Source: a virus
Reading direction: 5' to 3' (one strand)
Length of the DNA stretch: 24,101 nt
IMG/VR virus record: IMGVR_UViG_3300027861_000194
Coordinates: 1-24,101 of that record
The first letter of the stretch is position 1. Every line of letters begins with the position of its first letter. Positions 20,644-24,101 of this stretch are shown in pieces. Under the pieces are notes generated by a model. That model was given only the letters and a program-made list of their open reading frames with translations, searched no databases and was not told the DNA's origin. The translations under genes were made by a program, and so were the position numbers.

Positions 20644-21833
20644 TATTCGTTTTCCTCAGTTTGTCCTATTGGAGCAAAGTTTAGAGGATAATAATGTGTA
20701 TCTCCCTCATCTCCTATTCTATTTAAATCTTCCATTCGTCTTATCTCATTAATAGACAGTACACCAATAGCAGACATCTCTCTGTAATATGTAGCTCTTG
20801 CAGCAGAATCTCCTCTTAATAAACCTTTGGAATCTAATCTAACAAAATAATTATCTAGCTCATTCTCTCTAAATAGCTTTCTGTTTAATTCTTGCTCTAT
20901 TAAAACTAAATAAGGCTGCAAAGTAAATCTTACAAAGTCAATAGATAAAGCTTCTATACTTGAGTAGTTAGCTGCTTTCTCTAAATGTCCTATTAAACTT
21001 AATGGCACTTTAAATATTCTAGCTATTTCTTCTATCTGAAATCTTCTAGTTTCTAAAAGCTGGTAATCGTTAGCGTTTATTTTAGACTGCTCGAAAGTCA
21101 TACCTTCCTCAAGTATTGCAGTTTTACCAGCAACGAATGAGCCAGTAGTTGACTGATTCCAAGAAGTTTTTAATCTTGCGACTGCTTCTTTAGATAGTTT
21201 ACCTGGATGCTTTATAATTCCTCCTATTTGAGAACTATTACCTAAGTAACTATTAGCAGTATCATTAGAAGCTATTGAAGTTCCTATTGTTGTTCTTTGT
21301 GATCCTATTACACTTGTTCCCTCATATCCATTAAAAGATAAATTAAAGAAGTGTAGCATATCTTCTTTACGAATTGCTAAATCATAATCTTTAACATCGT
21401 AATAAATTTGGCCATCGTGATTAATAACTTTAACGTGCTGAGTTTTAATAGGTATTAATCCAACTGGTCTAGCTGAACTATCTCTCTCAATATAAAAATA
21501 ACTATTCCCCTCAAGTAATAAGTTATTCATTAAAACATCTAAAAATGTGTAAGTAGTCATGAAGTCATTAGGCTTTCTTGTCAAAAGTCTATTAACTGGA
21601 TGTGATACTTCTTCTATTTTATCTCCGTCTGTTTCAACTCGATAAACTCTAACTGGTAGAGAAGCTATTGATTCCGATATAATTCTAACACAAGCAAAGA
21701 CTGCTGAGAATGTCATTGATGAATCGGTAGTTACTGAAGTTCTATTAGCTGCACCTCCAAACGAAAAGCTTGAATTGGCATTTAAAAAATTATTGTTTCT
21801 TTTTTCACTACGAAAAAAATCTAATAAGCCCAT
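20643..21833 (-). CDS. Portal protein, HK97 type
   Basis: This 396-residue protein matches the HK97-type (Phage_portal, PF04860) pattern. Portals form the dodecameric ring at the unique capsid vertex through which DNA enters and leaves. Visible signatures are AVFACVRIISESIASLPVRV near residue 45, LLTRKPNDFMT near 85, then LEEGMTFEQSKINANDYQLLE and FKVPLSLIGHLEKAAN in the second half. The C-terminus is acidic. It lies between terL and the prohead protease, the standard order, and shares one base with the protease start (TAATG). Confidence 0.94.
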   Translation of the reverse strand: MGLLDFFRSEKRNNNFLNANSSFSFGGAANRTSVTTDSSMTFSAVFACVRIISESIASLPVRVYRVETDGDKIEEVSHPVNRLLTRKPNDFMTTYTFLDVLMNNLLLEGNSYFYIERDSSARPVGLIPIKTQHVKVINHDGQIYYDVKDYDLAIRKEDMLHFFNLSFNGYEGTSVIGSQRTTIGTSIASNDTANSYLGNSSQIGGIIKHPGKLSKEAVARLKTSWNQSTTGSFVAGKTAILEEGMTFEQSKINANDYQLLETRRFQIEEIARIFKVPLSLIGHLEKAANYSSIEALSIDFVRFTLQPYLVLIEQELNRKLFRENELDNYFVRLDSKGLLRGDSAARATYYREMSAIGVLSINEIRRMEDLNRIGDEGDTHYYPLNFAPIGQTEENE

Positions 21834-21856
21834 AAAGAAGATGTGTAATTACATAG

Positions 21857-21864
21857 CAAAGATA
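21857..21864 (-). promoter_or_regulatory. Candidate Bacteroidota promoter (-7 element) for portal operon
   Basis: Read on the minus strand, this is TATCTTTG followed by C, a perfect match to the Bacteroidota -7 consensus TAnnTTTG. It lies 24 bases upstream of the portal start inside the 109-base gap after terL, so the leader would be about 17 bases. No clear TTG -33 element is seen at the usual distance, so the call rests on the -7 motif and the position. It would allow head and tail genes to be transcribed separately from the terminase genes. Confidence 0.5.
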
Positions 21865-21942
21865 CGAAAAGGTACACTATTTTTAATTCCATATCTTTTT
21901 TAAAAATTTTTTTTATTAGTGTTAATATCTTTGGTAAAAAAA

Positions 21943-23511
21943 TTATATCCAAACAATACCTCTATCATCATAGCTAGACTCCTCAGTATCGTCATTCATA
22001 TAAGAGCCAATAGCCATAACTAAAGAAACCATACCATCTATCTTTTCTGTTGCTTTGCTTTTATCAAATTTAATGTTACCGGCTGGATCAGACTTAACCG
22101 CTACATTACTAGCCATCCATCTTAAGACTTTATTACCTCCGTGATTTAATTGTTTATTTAAAATTAACTTTTCTAGTTCTTTTGTTGGAGATGATAGACT
22201 AGCGAAACCTTGACCAAATGGAATCATAGGAAGTCCATCGTTTACTAAATCTATAACTAACTGTGAAGCATTCCATCTATCGTAAGCTATCTCTTTTATG
22301 TTTACAATCTCAGCAACTTCTTTAATTCGTTTCTTTATATAATTGTAATCCGTAACATCTCCTTCTGTCAATTCCATATTAGTATCTTCTTTGGACCATC
22401 CAATATAATCTACTTGGTCTCTTCTGCTTCTTACGAATGCCGTATCTTTAGGAGCAAAGAAATAAGGAATAATTGTAAACCTATCATCTTCAGGAATGAT
22501 TAAAACAAATGCAGAAACATCTCTTACACTTGCTAAGTCAAGCCCAGCATAAGCAGTCATTCCTCTATAATCTTCTAATCTTACTGGAGCTTTATCACAT
22601 TCCATCCATTGCTGATCCGATAGCCATTTACTAGCTGAACTCATCCACTGATTTAAATGTAACATTCTAAAAGTATTCTCATAGCTAGGAAGTTTTATAG
22701 CTTTCTCTTGCTCTCTTTTTAGATAGTCTAATTTAACTACACCACTTTCTAAACCAGGATTAGCTAACCTTAATGCTTCTTCGCTAGTCCAATCTATATC
22801 TAAAGGACAATCATATTTAATATAATAAAATGATTCATCTTTAATAATACCCTCTGAAACTTTACGACCATAATCCTCTGTCTTATAACAAACAGATTCT
22901 CTATTATATCCAGCAGTAGTTATTGCTATTGTTAAAGGCTGACGTCTTGACCCTACACTAGTTGTTAAAGCATCCCATAGACTAGAGTCTTTTTGAACGA
23001 AAAACTCATCCATACAAATAAAGGAAGCGTTATATCCGTACTTACTAGAAGCTTCACTACTAATGGCCTTAAAAGATGAATTGCTTTTTTCGTGTATAAT
23101 TGAATTCTTAAATACTTGTAAATTGTTTACTAGTTGTTTGTCAGCTCTAACCATTCCAGAAGCCACCTCAAATATAATTCCAGCTTGTTGTCTATCTCCA
23201 GCAGCAACGTAACACTCTGCTGATGGCTCTCCGTCTGCTAGTAACATATATAAAGCGATTGCAGAAATAAGAGTAGACTTTCCGTTCTTTCTTGGTAAAC
23301 ATATATAAGCAGTTCTAAATCTCCTTAGTTCTGTTGTTCTATATTTCCAACCAAACAAATCTCTTACTATCTTTTTTTGAAATGGCTCAAGCTTAAAACT
23401 TGTACCTCCTAACTCACCCTTTAAATGTCTAATGTGATTCTCAATAAAATAAACTACTCTATCAGCAGCTTTATCATCAAAGTAAAAAGTATTATCGCTT
23501 TTAATATCCAT
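21943..23511 (-). CDS. terL: Terminase large subunit (ATPase and nuclease)
   Basis: This is the DNA-packaging motor, 522 residues, of the Terminase_1 (HK97/YmfN-like) type. The N-terminal ATPase has a Walker A motif PRKNGKS at about residues 73-79 and a Walker B SFICMDEF at about 163-170, with E169 as the likely catalytic glutamate. The C-terminal RNase H-like nuclease shows acidic positions in GLDLASVRD (D325, D331), AYDRW (D411) and KIDGM (D492). Length is normal and no frame interruption is seen. It is coupled to terS by a one-base overlap. It is followed by a 109-base gap holding a promoter-like element before the portal gene. Confidence 0.95.
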   Translation of the reverse strand: MDIKSDNTFYFDDKAADRVVYFIENHIRHLKGELGGTSFKLEPFQKKIVRDLFGWKYRTTELRRFRTAYICLPRKNGKSTLISAIALYMLLADGEPSAECYVAAGDRQQAGIIFEVASGMVRADKQLVNNLQVFKNSIIHEKSNSSFKAISSEASSKYGYNASFICMDEFFVQKDSSLWDALTTSVGSRRQPLTIAITTAGYNRESVCYKTEDYGRKVSEGIIKDESFYYIKYDCPLDIDWTSEEALRLANPGLESGVVKLDYLKREQEKAIKLPSYENTFRMLHLNQWMSSASKWLSDQQWMECDKAPVRLEDYRGMTAYAGLDLASVRDVSAFVLIIPEDDRFTIIPYFFAPKDTAFVRSRRDQVDYIGWSKEDTNMELTEGDVTDYNYIKKRIKEVAEIVNIKEIAYDRWNASQLVIDLVNDGLPMIPFGQGFASLSSPTKELEKLILNKQLNHGGNKVLRWMASNVAVKSDPAGNIKFDKSKATEKIDGMVSLVMAIGSYMNDDTEESSYDDRGIVWI

Positions 23512-23984
23512 TAGTCAAAGAAGTTAAAATCGTCTGTTCGTTCTTGCTCTTGTTCTGGCATTGATAAGCTAGCTCGACTTGATGGAGTAAAACCAAATTG
23601 AGTAGATAATTTGATTGCATTTTGGAGAGCTGCTTGCATTACTTTGTACTTAGGATTAATTTTAGTCATTCTTAATTTACCATCTTTATCAACTGTTTGC
23701 TCTGTAAAGTTTCCGCCTAGCTCTGCCGAGATACTTCTGTAAATTCCCATCTCGTTACAATAAGCAGCCAGGATCGATAAGTCAGTAAGATGTAGCATCT
23801 TAATTTTAGCTAGTTCGTTAGATACTATATCCCATTCATCAGCTCCCTCTTGATTTAAAAATAAAGGAGCATCAGGCATGGTTACAACTTGACTAGTTAC
23901 CATTTCATTATCAACTAATCTAGACTTTTCTAAAGTTCCTTTTAATTCTTTTACCGCAGTTGGTAATTTTTTTTTCCCTCTCAT
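23511..23984 (-). CDS. terS: Terminase small subunit, P27-like
   Basis: This 157-residue protein looks like a P27-family phage terminase small subunit, which recognises the packaging site and recruits the large subunit. Visible features are the basic N-terminus (MRGKKKLP), a central alpha-helical region typical of the family (ADEWDIVSNELAKI, then LTDLSILAAYCNEM), and a C-terminal helix followed by an acidic tail (TDDFNFFD). Its length is normal for the family. Its stop shares one base with the start of the large terminase (TAATG), which supports translational coupling. It is the first full gene of the late operon, and the 117 bases before it hold several dyads. The family call rests on overall pattern and position, not on a catalytic motif. 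Confidence 0.85.
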   Translation of the reverse strand: MRGKKKLPTAVKELKGTLEKSRLVDNEMVTSQVVTMPDAPLFLNQEGADEWDIVSNELAKIKMLHLTDLSILAAYCNEMGIYRSISAELGGNFTEQTVDKDGKLRMTKINPKYKVMQAALQNAIKLSTQFGFTPSSRASLSMPEQEQERTDDFNFFD

Positions 23985-23989
23985 TTTAT

Positions 23990-24101
23990 TTTAGCTTGGC
24001 TAAACAACTATTATATTTTCATCCATAAACTTAAACTAGTTTTAGTTTAGTAAATCTATCCCTACGATTTAGTATCAATATTGCGTGTAAAATATCGATA
24101 C
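23990..24101 (-). promoter_or_regulatory. Dyad-rich region upstream of the terminase genes
   Basis: Three inverted repeats lie before terS. The arms 24072-24082 and 24091-24101 match at 10 of 11 positions around an 8-base spacer; AAACTAGTTT at 24033-24042 is a perfect palindrome; TTTAGC/GCTAAA at 23990-24004 has a 3-base spacer. No T-run makes any of them an intrinsic terminator. They could be operator or terminase-recognition sites. The first dyad ends exactly at the window edge. Confidence 0.35.
24031..24101 (-). CDS. Partial ORF entering from the right edge
   Basis: A minus-strand frame is open from the window edge to TAA at 24031-24033. It encodes IDILHAILILNRRDRFTKLK and two more residues. 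No start is inside the window. If the window ends are joined, the frame continues from an ATG at 11-13 to give a 27-residue ORF. Length is too short to be sure, but the Arg/Lys-rich helical end looks protein-like. Confidence 0.3.
   Translation of the reverse strand, partial: IDILHAILILNRRDRFTKLKLV

Noticed and set aside
23998-24026. 8-codon ATG ORF before terS (MDENIIVV)
   Set aside because: Too short to distinguish from chance. A leader-peptide role would need evidence not present here.

Overview
The window is AT-rich and reads as the genome, or most of it, of a tailed double-stranded DNA phage or prophage with a long non-contractile tail and an HK97-type head (siphovirus-like). Every convincing gene is on the minus strand, so transcription runs from high to low coordinates. 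The host is most likely a member of the Bacteroidota, probably a flavobacterium. The reasons are the low GC, TAA as the most common stop, starts without clear Shine-Dalgarno sequences, TAnnTTTG-type promoter elements, and the gene repertoire. The exact host cannot be named from the sequence.

Late module (about 24,100 down to 7,886). The order is small and large terminase, portal, a prohead protease with an extra N-terminal domain, HK97 major capsid protein, two head-tail connectors, a gp10-like protein, a DUF3168-like tail terminator, a small unknown, the major tail protein, the tail assembly chaperone pair, tape measure, a large tail-tip protein, two further putative tail proteins, small membrane proteins, an M15 peptidase endolysin, a 3TM-type holin and a calcineurin-like phosphoesterase. 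A strong intrinsic terminator follows the capsid gene and another ends the module at 7806-7836. The chaperone pair carries a canonical GGGAAAC slippery heptamer and is predicted to make a 225-residue -1 frameshift fusion, as in lambda G/GT.

Early/middle module (about 7,703 down to 70). A 253-base non-coding stretch carries the terminator, a candidate TAAGTTTG promoter and a TTATNCACA-type DnaA box. Downstream come an SSB-like protein ending in NDLPF, a free-standing DnaA domain IV, a winged-helix protein, a replication initiator whose linker region contains iteron-like repeats (candidate origin), a C5 cytosine methyltransferase, a NinG-like nuclease, a PP-loop/PAPS-reductase-family enzyme, several small unknown proteins, an HNH nuclease, a tRNA-Ala(UGC) whose 5' end overlaps the HNH gene, and two more tiny ORFs. 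Most junctions are ATGA or TAATG overlaps, so translation is probably coupled over long stretches.

No integrase, excisionase, CI-like repressor, DNA polymerase or plasmid partition gene is visible. Joining the two window ends creates an uninterrupted 27-codon ORF and places the HNH/tRNA block directly upstream of the terminase genes. The window may therefore be a complete circularly permuted genome of about 24.1 kb, but this is an inference.
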